DNA of 64,000 nt from Ecdyonurus torrentis (taxonomy: Eukaryota; Arthropoda; Insecta; Ephemeroptera; Heptageniidae), in assembly GCA_949318235.1 (NCBI GenBank), contig OX439131.1, forward strand, positions 23,947,903-24,011,902. Direction: 5' to 3'. A program made the position numbers and the translations under genes. Under the pieces are notes generated by a model. That model did no database searches, was not told the DNA's origin, and was given only the letters and a program-made list of their open reading frames with translations. This document shows positions 29,412 through 42,348 of the stretch, in pieces. Numbering within the stretch: position 1 is the stretch's first letter; each line of letters opens with the position of its first letter.

Positions 29412-30606
29412 GTCGATGCACAATAAATAAAAATCCAATTTATTTTCAATTCTTGTTTCATATATAGAGAGATGCATTCCGATACGGTTGATATAAATTT
29501 TATTTTATTTGCTTCAGGATGTTGTCAATTTATATTTTCCTTTTTTGTTTTAATTAACATTTGACTTCTATATAACAAATATTTCTATAAATATTATTAT
29601 AAATGTTGTATTATTTTTGGATTTGTTTTATAATTTCAATCTTAACTATTGGCATAACACAAATCTACATCATTGCCTAATTTTTATTGTTATTTCAAAG
29701 AAAAAGAAATAAAACAAAAGATAAACAGCATTGTGTATTGAAAAACATTACTAAAAATTTGACAATATTAATGTAAGAACTGTTCATGGTCATTGTTAAA
29801 TAGTTAATATAGAATCAATATGATTAAAATTAAATGAACCAATTACAAGTTACTAATAAAGTATCAAGTTAATAAATGTGAGACAAAATGAACCACTAAC
29901 GATTAACTATTATAAATTAATGAAAACTATAATGTAATATATTCTATCTACTGAAAAGTATAATAATAAAAATAATAAACTTTTATCAAAAGACACCGCA
30001 ACAAATTAGAGCACAAATAAATTTACTAACTCTAAGCAACCATGAAATTCGTAAACAAATGGATCTCACAATTTCGTTTAAAATAACATTTCATGCATAT
30101 TTATTATTATAAGAGATTATGTATATATTTGCAAAAAAAAAATATATATATATAATAAAAAAATATAAATATAATAGTAAAAAAATTAAATAATTTATAT
30201 CATAATATATTTTTAAGTCATATAAAATTTTCAACGTTATAATTATAATTTTTGTGGTATTATATTTCAATTTTTATTAAATAATTGCAAATTTATTTAA
30301 AAATTCTAAACATGTTCATATTTTTAATTATATTGTATATAGAAAATTTTAGATTGTATTTTAAAAGAAGCTAGTGGTTCAAAACTTTATCCTATAACTA
30401 TAAGAGCCGAGTAATTAAGAAGTCTATTATTTAAACTGTTTTTAAAAAGCATTTTGTTATTCTTTCTTATACCGACACCACCATAGTAAAAGTTTAATAT
30501 TATAGTGAAAACAATATTCATATGATTAAACTGCTTCTTCATTGTTAAATTCTATTTACATCTTTTCACAAATAGTTTTTACATAATTCATTTCGTAATT
30601 GTTTTA

Positions 30607-30611
<5 letters not shown>

Positions 30612-30694
<83 letters not shown>
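30612..30694. repeat. (TA)n microsatellite
   Basis: About 41 TA units. It lies about 90 bases from the 3' end of the tRNA-like gene. Confidence 0.97.
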
Positions 30695-30698
<4 letters not shown>

Positions 30699-30776
30699 CT
30701 GTTGTAAAATATATATGTAATAAAAGGGTTTAGCTTTCGTGTTACACCGTGTTATATAAGCAGTAAACTGACATTG

Positions 30777-30780
30777 AAAA
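30777..30780 (-). terminator. Pol III TTTT stop after the tRNA-like gene
   Basis: TTTT on the minus strand follows six bases after the discriminator base. It fits a complete Pol III unit rather than a buried SINE head, but four T in AT-rich sequence can be chance. Confidence 0.4.
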
Positions 30781-30786
30781 GGAATT

Positions 30787-30858
30787 CGGCTCGACCGGGA
30801 CTCGAACCCGGATCTTTGGTTTCCCAGACCACTGCGTTAACCATTACGCTACCGAGAC
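30787..30858 (-). tRNA. tRNA-like gene, anticodon GGG (Pro), possibly a pseudogene or SINE head
   Basis: The minus strand folds as a cloverleaf of 72 bases. Box A is TAGCGTAATGG (30841-30851) and box B is a perfect GGTTCGAGTCC (30798-30808). D-stem GCGT/ACGC, T-stem CCGGG/CCCGG and loop TTCGAGT are intact. The anticodon loop reads CTGGGAA, giving GGG. Defects are a T:C mismatch at acceptor pair 2-71, a G:T pair at 7-66 and a 27-43 mismatch. A TTTT Pol III stop lies six bases downstream (30777-30780). Animals usually decode these proline codons with AGG, so a GGG gene is unexpected. It may be a pseudogene or the head of a tRNA-derived SINE, although no obvious SINE body follows. The 95-codon plus frame across it is spurious. 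Confidence 0.6.
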
Positions 30859-32407
30859 TCCTGAAAAGATTTCTAAATCGTTGCAGAAAAAAAAATTTCA
30901 TTTATGATTTTATACAGTATGTTTCGATAATCGTATGCATGAAACTAAAGACATATGTTTACATTTGCAATAAATTTGATTACATTGGAAATTTAATGCT
31001 TTTAAATATAGATAACATGCATGCAATTAAATTTATTGAGTGCAAAAATTTCTCCGTTTAAACACGCCATTATTTAGTCTTGCCCATAAGAAATACATTT
31101 TTGGATATCCCATCATTTTATATACTGTAATTTACTGCATCTGCTGTATACTATACTGTATGAATCTTCACAAAGTTTGTAACTATTTTCAATTAAAATA
31201 TAATGACAATATATATATTTTCTCTTTATATATTTGTATCATGAATGTACTGTGTGTACCATCAATGTATTGGACAAGTAAAATTGCCTGTTTTTGATTA
31301 ACAATAAACTAAACTAAACAATATCTTATGATTTAAATGGTTTAAAATAGGAGGAAAAATGAACGAATAAAGTATGGTCAGCAAGACTTAAACACACGAT
31401 AGCATATATTTAGCTGAAAATAATTAATAAAATATTTCAACTCTATAAAAATAATACATAAAAGACTATAAAATATAAGATATAAGATTTTACTACGTTC
31501 AATTTCTTTAGTATATATAGAACACGTCACAAATAAACAGCACATAGAAATACACACAACAGTAATAAGATTCTTATTCATCTGCACTATATAGTAATTG
31601 ATTAACTGTATTTTACATTATCAAGTGTTAAGTAATCTAACCTTCAACGAGGTTAAGAGCCGATCAAATTAAAATAAAAAAGCAACTTTTTATGTATAAG
31701 TAATATACAAATAACGTGCATTATTGTAGATCTCGTATAATAATATGAATATTTTATTAAGTAATGCGTGATAGACATGGAAGTTACGAATTTTCCTTTG
31801 TTCTAAATGCATATGCTTGAATTATAATAAAAAATTCAAAGTAAATTAATTTAAACATTAAAAAAAAAAAAAGCAACTTTTTTAAATTGCAACGTATATT
31901 TTTATATTATAACATTTTATGCTTCTACATAATGTATATAAAAAATATAAAAGTGCAATTTACGTTATATTATACTTGAAACTTATTTGCAAGTTCCTAT
32001 ACATATCTTCAGTTCAAAGCACCGGCATCACAACGTTTTATTTGATTGCAGAAAAAAAAAAGTTTGTGTAATTATTGTTGCATTACATGAATTTCCGGAG
32101 AGGTAGGAAATGCATTTTAATCAAAAACTATCAATTTTTCTTTAAAAAGTAATTTAAGAAAAAAAAAGCTCTTATTTTTTTTTTATATTCTTTTGTTTGA
32201 TATATATTTTTATACAAAACTAATTTTATATAATATACTCGTTCAAACGTGTCGAATTTTAAAAGCAAAAATTAAAAGTAATCAAAAATATCTTGACCTT
32301 TTTATAAAAATTTAATTTTGATTAAGAAATGATTTAAAAGTTTTCAGAGAAGTATTATGATTTTATTTTAAGATAAAACTCTTTTATATTCGATGGAATA
32401 TTATACG

Positions 32408-32413
<6 letters not shown>

Positions 32414-32465
<52 letters not shown>
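32414..32465. repeat. (CT)n microsatellite
   Basis: About 26 units. Confidence 0.96.
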
Positions 32466-32468
<3 letters not shown>

Positions 32469-32913
32469 CACACAATATTATAAAGAAGTATACAAGTTTA
32501 ATTAAACTTATATTGCAATTAACCACAATAAATGTTAACAGAAAAAAAAAGAGGAAAAAAAAAAAGGGTCTATGATTATAAACCATGAACCGACTATTAT
32601 TATTTATACAATAATAATTATAACAAATGTAATTATTATGTTTAATTAAGTTATAATATAAAAATTATTATTTAATAAATTATTTAATTATAAAACACAA
32701 AAATACTAAGAATTTTTAGTGACAAAATTACATTATTCAATCTCAATAAAATAATTATATAATTTATTTTATTGTATATGTATAATATTATTACATAAAA
32801 GATCCGGTTGTAAGTTTAATGTTTATAGATTGTGATGCGTTTGTCTGTCGGCTTTATGAATATCAAACGTGGCAACAAGAAAAAAGAGAAGGATTTTTTT
32901 ATAGTAAAGGTAC

Positions 32914-32916
<3 letters not shown>

Positions 32917-32973
<57 letters not shown>
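32917..32973. repeat. (CT)n microsatellite
   Basis: About 28 units. A short (CTTA)n tetranucleotide run follows at about 33,014-33,038. Confidence 0.96.
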
Positions 32974-32977
<4 letters not shown>

Positions 32978-33811
32978 ACACATAATATGAGTGGCCCTAC
33001 ACAACATATAGTCTGCTTACTTACTTACTTACTTACTTGATGGTGTATATCATATTGCCAATGGCAATAACTTGAAAAACTTATAAGAGCTAAAACTCGA
33101 TCTTTATATACACTCTACTTCATATATGCATGCATGTGTATAAATAAGAATAATATAGACAAACTACATACATAATAATATACTTAATAGCTTCAAGCAC
33201 TCTTTGGTGCTTAAATAAAAATATTAATATTATTAATTATTATTGTATATTACATGAATTTATGATATGAAAAAAAAAAAAAAAAAAAAAAAACGATATT
33301 TCTCATTACCTTTTTTTAAAAAAAAAGAATTGTATAGAGTAATAAAATCAAAATTTGATTATTTTACAAGTAACTAGATATAGCAATTTTAATAGCCTAT
33401 AAAATTTTAATAAACAAATTTAAGCATACAATCATGTCAAAATTCTTTTATATAAAAGATTTTTATCTCATAAAAATTCATTTGAGACAATTTTGTGTTG
33501 ATTAATTAAAAAAATTTACATTACAATATATATATATACCATGATACGTTAAAAAATAAGAGAATATATTATACAGTATACCAGAAGCAGCAATCCATAA
33601 ATAATTTTTGTCAAGTAGAGTTTAAGCGATGAAATTACGTTTAAAAGCTTTTATAATCTAAAATTACTATAAATTATTTTAAATTATACAAGTAACAATA
33701 AAAATGTTAGATATTATTATAATGCTGTATACTCTCTCACATCAAGAGAGCTCTCTGCTGATGCTGGAGCTTGTACATTTCTCATTGCGCTGTCATTATA
33801 ACCTACAATTT

Positions 33812-33845
33812 TGTATACGTCACGTGAAGAGGGCACGTGCAACTT
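33812..33845. promoter_or_regulatory. Two CACGTG E-boxes 13 bases apart, first overlapping a CRE-like site
   Basis: CACGTG occurs at 33821-33826 and again at 33834-33839, start-to-start spacing 13. TACGTCA (33816-33822) overlaps the first. CACGTG is rare in sequence this AT-rich, so a closely spaced pair is noteworthy. bHLH-PAS or Myc/Max-type factors bind CACGTG. No promoter or gene could be tied to it; the 80-codon frame across it has no recognisable domain. Confidence 0.4.
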
Positions 33846-34264
33846 TCAAGTACATCTCAACATGCAATTTTCTGCATCATTTTATATTTATTCATTACAT
33901 CGTCACGGAAGTATATATATGCAACATGCATGCATATAAGATTTAAACACTTGATTATTTACATTACGGTTATATCAATAAAAAAATATATGACATTTTA
34001 ATTATAAATATTATAATATAAAAAAAAAAACAACTAATTTTATAGGTAATAATTTTTAAAAACAACTTTAGAAAAAGCTATTTTATGTATGTATATTTTT
34101 TTTAATAATAAAGATTAAAGGGTTGACTTTTTAAAATTCTATATTTTATTTTAGTTTCATAAGAAGAAGAAGAAAATGTTATTAAGATTTATATTTTATG
34201 GTTTTTCTTGAAATTCGAAATATTGAACGTCGTATTTAAGCCGGAGTAAGCAAGAACATTAAAA

Positions 34265-34480
34265 ACGTCCTCCTTGACTAAAACGATGTTAAGAGCGAGA
34301 GCGAGAGAGGTCGGGATTATCATCAGCTGTTTAGCCGTGCGGCCGCGGCCGGCGTTCATAAATCAACCGAGGTGTTGGGTAAAGCCGCCGCCGCCGCCTC
34401 CTTCTTCTTGTGGTGCCCCCGGCAACCATCCCCCCCCCCCCCTTAAGCCCCCCGCCCAATACCTCTCATAGGACTTTAGC
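34265..34480. promoter_or_regulatory. CpG-rich island with GAGCGAGAG tract, CCG repeat and 13-C run
   Basis: This is an abrupt G+C-rich block containing GAGCGAGAGCGAGAGAGG, GGGATTA beside CAGCTG, GCGGCCGCGGCCGG, five CCG units, and 13 consecutive C (34430-34442). It resembles a promoter island. The 65-codon plus frame through it is proline-rich because of the C runs and has no recognisable domain. Confidence 0.4.
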
Positions 34481-35806
34481 AAGAAAACCATGAAGCCTTC
34501 TTATACTTGATCCTGGGCCGACGCCTTTAAATACCTATATAGACTATTAGTAATGTTGTTGTCGATGAAATTTCAGCTCCCAATATTATATGCATATATA
34601 AAAATATATGTGTAGAATACTATTAAATTTTATATTTTTAAATATTATAAGCTTTAGGCAATAAAATATTATATTTTTTCATATAAAAACTCAAAAGATA
34701 TATTTTTTTTAGCAATGCGTGAAATTTAAGAAAATTTTGTTAATAAAAATATATTTTGTAAATTTTAATGTTATGTGGTGATTTTAAAGTGAAATAAAAA
34801 AGAAAAAAAAGAATAATATTTTAAAAATGGAGTTCAATGAATTTGATTAGAAATGTTCTTCCTTTTGAATCACATTTAGTGAGGTTTCCCCGCAATGACA
34901 AGAATGAAGAATTGCAATTTAATGACGACGAGGAAAATAATAGTTTAAAACTATAAAAAAATCAATTTCCACGCGGAAATAATTTTGTTCTTTATATAAA
35001 CTCTCACTTTACTCTAGAAAATATATTATTTGTTTAATAACGTATTATTGAAGAAGGATAATAGTTTCAATTTCTAAGAAAATTTCATGTATCATTATTT
35101 TTCCTTACACAATATCAAACATTTTATTGGTTTAAATTTTTATATTAATGATATTTTTTGTTATAAAAAAATATATACTATATATTTACTTAGAATTTAT
35201 CTTGCAACATTTTCAGTGATTGTTTTAAACCCACGTGATAATTTCTTTATTTTGAAGTCTCCCTTACAGTCGTATAGATATAATTATCAAACTAATTGTG
35301 AGACGTTCTCGGAAAATTTCAACATAAGCCTTGTCATCTGAAATACACATATAACATAAATTTAAGTCCATGTGGTACATATAATGTCCTTTTGAAACCG
35401 TTATAGTAAAAAATACATGGTAATTATATAATTCTTTTGTAATTCATAATTGTTTATTATACTAAACAAGACAATCTCAGTTACATTCAGTATTTTTATG
35501 TTAGAAATGGTTTGCATATAGATTCAAAGAAACTTTACCACACAAAACAAAATCAATGATATATCATTAATGTAATAAAAAATTAAAAGCAAAAAGCTTT
35601 TTTTTTTTTTTTTTTTTTCTGTTCAACTGAATTAATTTTAAGGTTGAATTTTATGTGAGCTTTTTGGCTGTATGCTTTGTTTGACTTAAATTTATAATTT
35701 TTAATATTTTCATGCTCCAACTTATTAAAACATGCTATTAAACATATTTCTATAAAAGATCTGCATTCAAAAATAGGGTAAAAAGTAATTTAATTTCCTA
35801 TACTTA

Positions 35807-36143
35807 AAGGAATAGACCAGAGAAAAACATAAGCATTTATATCACAAAACACTTGATGGGATTTACATAAATAACTTTAGTTTGTCTCAAAACCCAACTG
35901 TAGCCCCGTAGCAGTGATCAGAAAATTCGATTTATGCAACCCGCACAACATTTTCATACTAATTTTTTCATGTTTCTGACGTCATAAACATGAATTTTCA
36001 CGCAAATTGCATACTTTACAGTATTTTCACGCTCTTTCGTGGGGCTGCATTAACATTCTGGTAAAAATTGTCATCAGTTTTGAAGATCCCATTTCGTGTT
36101 TATTCATTAAAAAGCACTTGTGGTTTTATGCGGTCTATGGCTT
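35807..36143. mobile_element. MITE, AAGR-tip/TA family, copy 1
   Basis: The left tip AAGGAATAGACC pairs with the right tip, whose reverse complement is AAGCCATAGACC. Both are flanked by TA (35805-35806 and 36144-36145). The arms are diverged but alignable almost to the centre. TGACGTCA sits at 35977-35984, essentially the midpoint. Segments such as GTAGCCCCGTAG and ATGCAACCCGC recur in the copy at 44.1 kb. This is the most diverged of the three members seen. No ORF of its own was recognised. Confidence 0.75.
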
Positions 36144-37014
36144 TAAACAACTTCTGTGGCTATTCCACTATCCATCATGTTTTCCATTATGTATTTTTGT
36201 AATCAATATGTACAAATTGGTATTTTGATCAATAAAGAAACTGAAACTAAAGATTATACAGGATTTTATATTCATATTTTTTTTCTAAATTAATATATAA
36301 TATATAAAATTTTTTTTAAATGTATTTCTCTATAATTTAGTTGGCTAATTTTCCTTTATTAAAGGCCTAATGTGTCATAACTGTAATATTAAAATAACAT
36401 TTTTTTTTCAGTGTATCACATTTAATTATGTGTATATTATAGCACATTATTTGTACACAAAATTTCTTTATAATAATCTTGAGCAGTCTATGTTTAAAGT
36501 CTTCACATTTGAAAGTTCTTTGCTAAAAATAATATCATCTTGCAAACAATATAAAAGTTGTATGTATATAATATGTATAAAAAAACATCATTCTATACAC
36601 CCCAAATCTTCTCAAAAGTTATATTAAACTGCTTTATACAGACTAATATCTTTTAAAGTATTTTTTAAGTATAATATTTTCTTTATTAGTATTATTATTT
36701 TTATTATTGAGCAAACATAACTTCTTGTGTTATATATAATATATTTAGTCAGAAGTGTATATTATATAGTAAAAATTAGGCTTTTAAGTGCTTGAAATTT
36801 TTAGATTTTCTCTGAATAAATATTATTTTTAGTCAGTATACATGTCACATGAAATCAGACTTTTTGATTTTAAAAAATTACAAAAGCAAATAAAATCACT
36901 CTAAACTTAAAAAAAAAATTAAATTAAATGTAATTTATTTATATATTTTTTTGAAATTATATTTTAAACCTTTTTATAATAAATGCCATGACCAAAGTTT
37001 TTAATTACTTTTTT

Positions 37015-37118
<104 letters not shown>

Positions 37119-37823
37119 TAAATAGCATTGCACTGACATAAAATAAAATTAGTTCTCAAAGTTTTTATTATATTTGAACTCTTGTAGTTTTCATAATAAG
37201 CGTGTTAAAATAATTTTTACGAGCATTTATAAATAATTATACTCTATCCAATTCAATTAAACACCACATAATACAAAGTTGATTATGAATTTTAAGGTTA
37301 TTCTTCATGGCACGTCCGAACAGTTTTATTTTATTTAATTTTTTTTTCTATCTTATATATACCAAGTGAGATTTATATAACCGCAGGATAATTTAATTAA
37401 TTTAAAGATTCATACATATATGTATTTACACTCAAATTTATAGCAGTATTACTTATTTAATTATAATTTAATTTAAATATCGATGAGAGACAACATGTCC
37501 TGGTATAATTTTTTTCAGATTCTTTATTGAATTACATTTTTTTTATCATAAAAAACTTTTTAACGTAAACCATTTCAAAAAACGTTTTTTTTTGTTTTTT
37601 TGTTTTGTTTTTTTTGGTTAAAGAATGTTACATAAATATTTTTAAAAAATTGAATTATTATTTTTCTATCCCAGCATACAAAATGGGTCAAATAACTTTG
37701 ATTTGTTTATATTCCCAGCAAACACAGTTCTGTATATAGGACTCATGCTTGTGAGATACACTTTTTAAATTTCCATTGCTCGTTACAAGAGTGTCACTTA
37801 CGGACCAACACTCTTGGCATGTA

Positions 37824-38534
37824 CAGTTGAAGACGAATAAAAGGTTGCAATTTAAATTTGTTCCTTATTTGTGCACCTCAAACTTTACGTTCAAACAAGA
37901 TTTTTCTTATATGTTCACGTTCTTCCAAAAAAATTGATATAACGTCCACTATAGAGGTCGCCTCTTACTCTCACGTGAGCTGCTCAGCAGTTGAATAAAA
38001 ATAAAATATGACAAATATTGCTGCTTAGAAATATTGGTTTGCAAAAAGCACTAATCATATATTTATTTATATTCACTGAAATATAGCATCTCACCTAAGA
38101 TACTATCGTTTCTTGCTCACTTTGGCTTAGAGAACCTTAACAGAGAATCGACAACCTCATGTTTTAGGCAGACCTGCAATACATTTGTGATGAAAGTCCC
38201 GCTAAAAGTACCCAAACGTAAATGACAGTCGAAATACTCTTAGCCAATGAGAAAACTCCAATTTTGTGTGTAGCCAATCATTTAGCTTCAAAGTTTGGGT
38301 ACTTTTAGCGGGCCTTTCAAAACAGATGTACTGTATTGCGGGTCTGCCTAAAACATGAGGTTGTCGCTTCTCTGTTAAGTTTCTCTACCTTGGCTCACCT
38401 TTTGGCGACCTCTAGTGTAATATAAAATTTTGGAATGAATGTGAACATAATATAAAGTAAAAATCTCGTTTCTATACATAGGTATGCAAATAAGAAACAA
38501 GCTTAAATTGTAACCTTTTCTTTGTCTTCAACTG
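37824..38534. mobile_element. Foldback element with Tc1-like CAGTTGAAGAC tips
   Basis: Both ends read CAGTTGAAGAC inward and are directly flanked by TA (37822-37823 and 38535-38536). CAGTTGAAG tips are typical of Tc1-family transposons. The arms pair along most of their length, with shared blocks such as AGAGGTCGCC, CAACCTCATGTTTTAGGCAG and CGCTAAAAGTACCCAAAC. The left arm has about 110 extra bases (roughly 37,985-38,095) missing from the right. No transposase reading frame is present, so it is a non-autonomous foldback derivative. Confidence 0.88.
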
Positions 38535-38728
38535 TACATTCTTTGAAAAAAAAAAAAGAAGTAAAGTTTGCATGTATATAGTACTTCCATATGTTGACAG
38601 ACAAGTGCATTTTTATTGTATTTACATTTCATGTGTATTTTAATTTTACTTTATTAACACATGAAGACATGTGTATATAGGATACTATACATTGCATGTT
38701 CCTAACTCTATTTATCATGCCTTCTTCT

Positions 38729-38763
<35 letters not shown>

Positions 38764-40261
38764 ATGGTTTGAATGTTATGCAGTGAATGTGATTTTGCAC
38801 ATTCCATATTACAGAATAATCATGACTATCATGACTATCTAAATTCTTTGACTCAAATTTCTCGAGTTTCCATTTGTCATATTGGAAATTATTCCATCTT
38901 ATTATATATATTATAACATCAAATAGTCCCCAATTTCATTCGTATAAAGTATAATTCAATAAAATTATAAATCAAATTAATAGAGAATTGGCTCAGAATT
39001 TGGTGTTGAATATATGGTTATATCATGTTATTTGATTATCAAGGAGTCTTGCTTAAGAAGTATTAAATAAATCTTAAAATAAATTCTTCTGTTATAAAAC
39101 TTTTATTCTGTTATTAGAAGTAAACCATTATTATTATTTTGTTTTGTTAGAAAAGTATACCATACCTTTTAGTATATAATATAATAACTAATAATAATAA
39201 TGGATACATAAGTATACATATATAACATAAAATAAAGCAAAATTATTCATAAAAATATTAGCATTATTTATAGACTCCAAATATATATCATTATTTTATC
39301 CCAATATCAACGTACAAATTATATAAAAATCCATTAATTAAAATAAAATATATTGATATCAATCAAGATATAAATAAAGATAAATTTAATATAAAAATTG
39401 TCTTATATCAAAATATATATTATATGATATAAGAACACACTTACACAAACATTTTATTTTTTATAATATACTATTTAAATTACTACAAATCATAATATAT
39501 ATAAATAAAATTTATGATATATATAAGAATTCAAGGGTAGGATAAATGTTGTTAAATGTATTGGCAGAAATAAAGGCAAGGCGCATATACAAGTCATGTC
39601 TTATCTATCACTCATCTAATTTTTGCTCTCATTTACACCTTATTTCTCCTCCCCTTTCTTCTTCTTTGGCAGATACATTATGTCTGTTAGGTTGCCTGGT
39701 GCGATATTTCATTGTTCTGTGTGTGCAAAAAGACTTCAGTACTTTGCCGGTCAAGTGATTAGTATCTCGTAGCTTTGAATTTTACTATATAACAAACTAT
39801 GTTATATTCCATTATATATATATATATATATAAAGCATGCATGAAGTTTTTGCCACTTTTTTTTATAATATTCTATCACGCCCACTTCTATTCTGCAAAA
39901 CAAAAAAAAAAGTACCTACTTCATCTCTTTTACAGATCCGATCAAAAAAAAAAAAAAATACTATTATGAAAAATGCCGCCGCTTCTATTTTTATTTTATT
40001 ATGTATACTATCGCAATGTTTGCTCTATAATATTTTTTTTTTCATAAAAAATATAAATGTGTATAAATAGATCATGTTAAAGATAATTTTTTAATATTTT
40101 TGGAAACAGATTTAATATTTTTACCAGCTGTTTCTTTATTTTTTTTTTTTTAGAAAAAAATATAGATCTTATGTTTTGATCAAATAATAAAAAACAAATC
40201 AATACAATTTTGTTCTATTTTCCCTCATATATATATATATATATATATATTATACATATAA

Positions 40262-40586
40262 GAGATGGAGCCTGAAGGAGGGTATGTGTGTATGTTGTCT
40301 TGATTCAAGACAGGGAGCGGGAGGATTACACGAGAACAACACAAAATAACAACAGCGCCTCTTGCCTTGCTCTCTCACTATCAGAGATAGATAGAGAAAC
40401 AGAGAAAGAGAGAGAGAGAGAGAGAGTGCAGGTGTGAGAGGAGGTGGAGAACTCGATGTAATTACCAGCAGAGCCCGCGATGTGCCGATAGCCGCCGCCG
40501 CTCATGCTTTAAAACACCAACAGCTAGCTGATTACTAGCTTGGTATTCCGACAATCTTAAATGCTTAAGGCATCGCTCAAACCACG

Positions 40587-40653
<67 letters not shown>

Positions 40654-40660
40654 TCACTGT
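40262..40660. promoter_or_regulatory. G+C-rich patch flanked by GA and CT tracts
   Basis: The patch holds GATAGCCGCCGCCGC, ATGTAATTACC (homeodomain-type), CAGCTAGCTG and a direct GTGTGTATGT start. A short GA tract (about 40,407-40,427) lies to one side and (CT)n at 40,589-40,650 to the other. This arrangement repeats that of the islands at 25.9 and 34.3 kb. It is probably regulatory; no coding gene was recognised. Confidence 0.35.
40589..40650. repeat. (CT)n microsatellite
   Basis: About 31 units at the edge of the 40.3-kb G+C-rich patch. Confidence 0.97.
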
Positions 40661-42063
40661 CATTACAGGAAAAAAAAAAGCGGCATCACTTTGCTTTATA
40701 TGACGTATACGTACACACAAATGTCAAGTTTTATATAATATAAGACTATACAAGTTTGTTTTTATACCCTATAGGCATTACTAGATGAAATGTCAAGAAT
40801 ATTTAAAAATTATATTATAATATGTTATTAAAATTTACTTACATGCTTTTTTTTTAAGTAAATATTAATTTTCTATGTAATTAAAATTTTATTCATCTTA
40901 TACTATTAGAAATTATGAATAAAATTGCTAACAATATTCTATAAGGTTACTGGGGAAAAAATCTAAACAATTGAATGTAAAATTGACGTGATATATTATG
41001 TGATTTTTAATATTTTATTAAATATATAGTAATTTAAACTCTCTTTTTAAAACAATTTCTAGGTTTTGCTGAATAGTTTTTTTTGGTATATTTTACTTTT
41101 CTTATGCTTGCAAAATTCAGAGTATTGAAATTTGTTTGAAAATTATTAGCATTTTTTTTTTGTAAAAATATAATATAATATCTGAATAAATTTAAGTTTT
41201 TGTTTTAAGTTTTCCTTAAAATTAAAATACATTTTTTACTTCTAAAAATTAAAGTTTTAAATAAATCCACCTGAAGCACACAAAACGGAAGGTTAAGTTT
41301 ATAGAAAGTTTACCTTTTGTTATACTTGTATAGTATATAATTAATAAACACTACATAAAGGCGGAAAATATTTTACACGTATTAACACGATTATAATATG
41401 TATAAAAAATACACCAACTAATGTATAATTTTAGTTACGGAGTTAAAACTTAAAAACTATCGTCGTTACTCATGTTTTATGCAACGTCATTGTTATATGT
41501 TTTTTATATAGATTAATTTTGTGTGCTTTTTATTACTAATTTTGAAGATGAACTTATATTATATATAAAATAGAAAAATATCTCACGCTTGTCAGTAATT
41601 TTAATCAATAATATCAAATTTCATTTAACTTATCGCATACATTGTTGCATGCAATCCAATCTTTCAGTGAATAAGATTGCTATATCATTTAATATTATTA
41701 TAAGTTTGTAATTATTAGTTTTTGCATGTATTAAAAAAAAAACTCACGTAAAAATGTTATTTAAAACTCACTGTCTTCTATACCATAAACTATGTATATA
41801 ATTTATATATAATATACATTTTATCAAAATATTATCAATATATTAATTTTACAATTCGCTTTATTTATGTATTATGTAAAATTTTGAAAATTCTGGGTAT
41901 ATTCAATAAAAAAGCTATAATAGTTCCACTTACATTCATTTGAATTTATAAAAGATGCAGGATCTTTTTAAAACTCTATATGTAGTGCTGTATGTGTATA
42001 TGTTTTTATCATTTGTGACAAAAACATTACATATATCTATATAAAAAATTCATACGGTTCCTA

Positions 42064-42348
42064 AAGGCGTAGAACACCTTGAACAAAAAACATGTCTAAT
42101 ATCCTAACATATACCTAAATTTCATCGTTGATTTGGCCGGAGTCATATATTTCTAATTTTTTTCTAATATCACAGCTCGCCTGTTTCCATGCACGTGTAC
42201 TAGTGAGCTGTGACGTCACAAACCCGCAGCTGTGATTTTGTGAATGGAAAACAAATTAGAAATCAATGACTCCGGCCAAATCAACGTTGATATTCAGGTA
42301 TGTTAGGATATTAGACTTTTTTTTTTTTTTCAAGGTGTTCTATCTCTT
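42064..42348. mobile_element. MITE, AAGR-tip/TA family, copy 2
   Basis: This is a 285-base inverted-repeat element with tips AAGGCGTAGAACACC and, on the reverse complement of the right end, AAGAGATAGAACACC, each flanked by TA. The arms share GTCTAATATCCTAACATA, TTGATTTGGCCGGAGTCAT and further blocks with little divergence. TGACGTCA lies at 42211-42218, near the midpoint (about 42206), flanked by AGCTGTG and CACAAAC. A poly(T) run in the right arm replaces a short A-rich stretch of the left arm. Confidence 0.88.

Noticed and set aside
30774..31061. 95-codon plus frame starting in the tRNA-like gene
   Set aside because: Its start is the complement of the tRNA T-arm and anticodon arm and the rest is AT-rich; no product is recognisable.
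33704..33946. 80-codon plus frame over the paired E-boxes
   Set aside because: No recognised motif. The regulatory reading is simpler.
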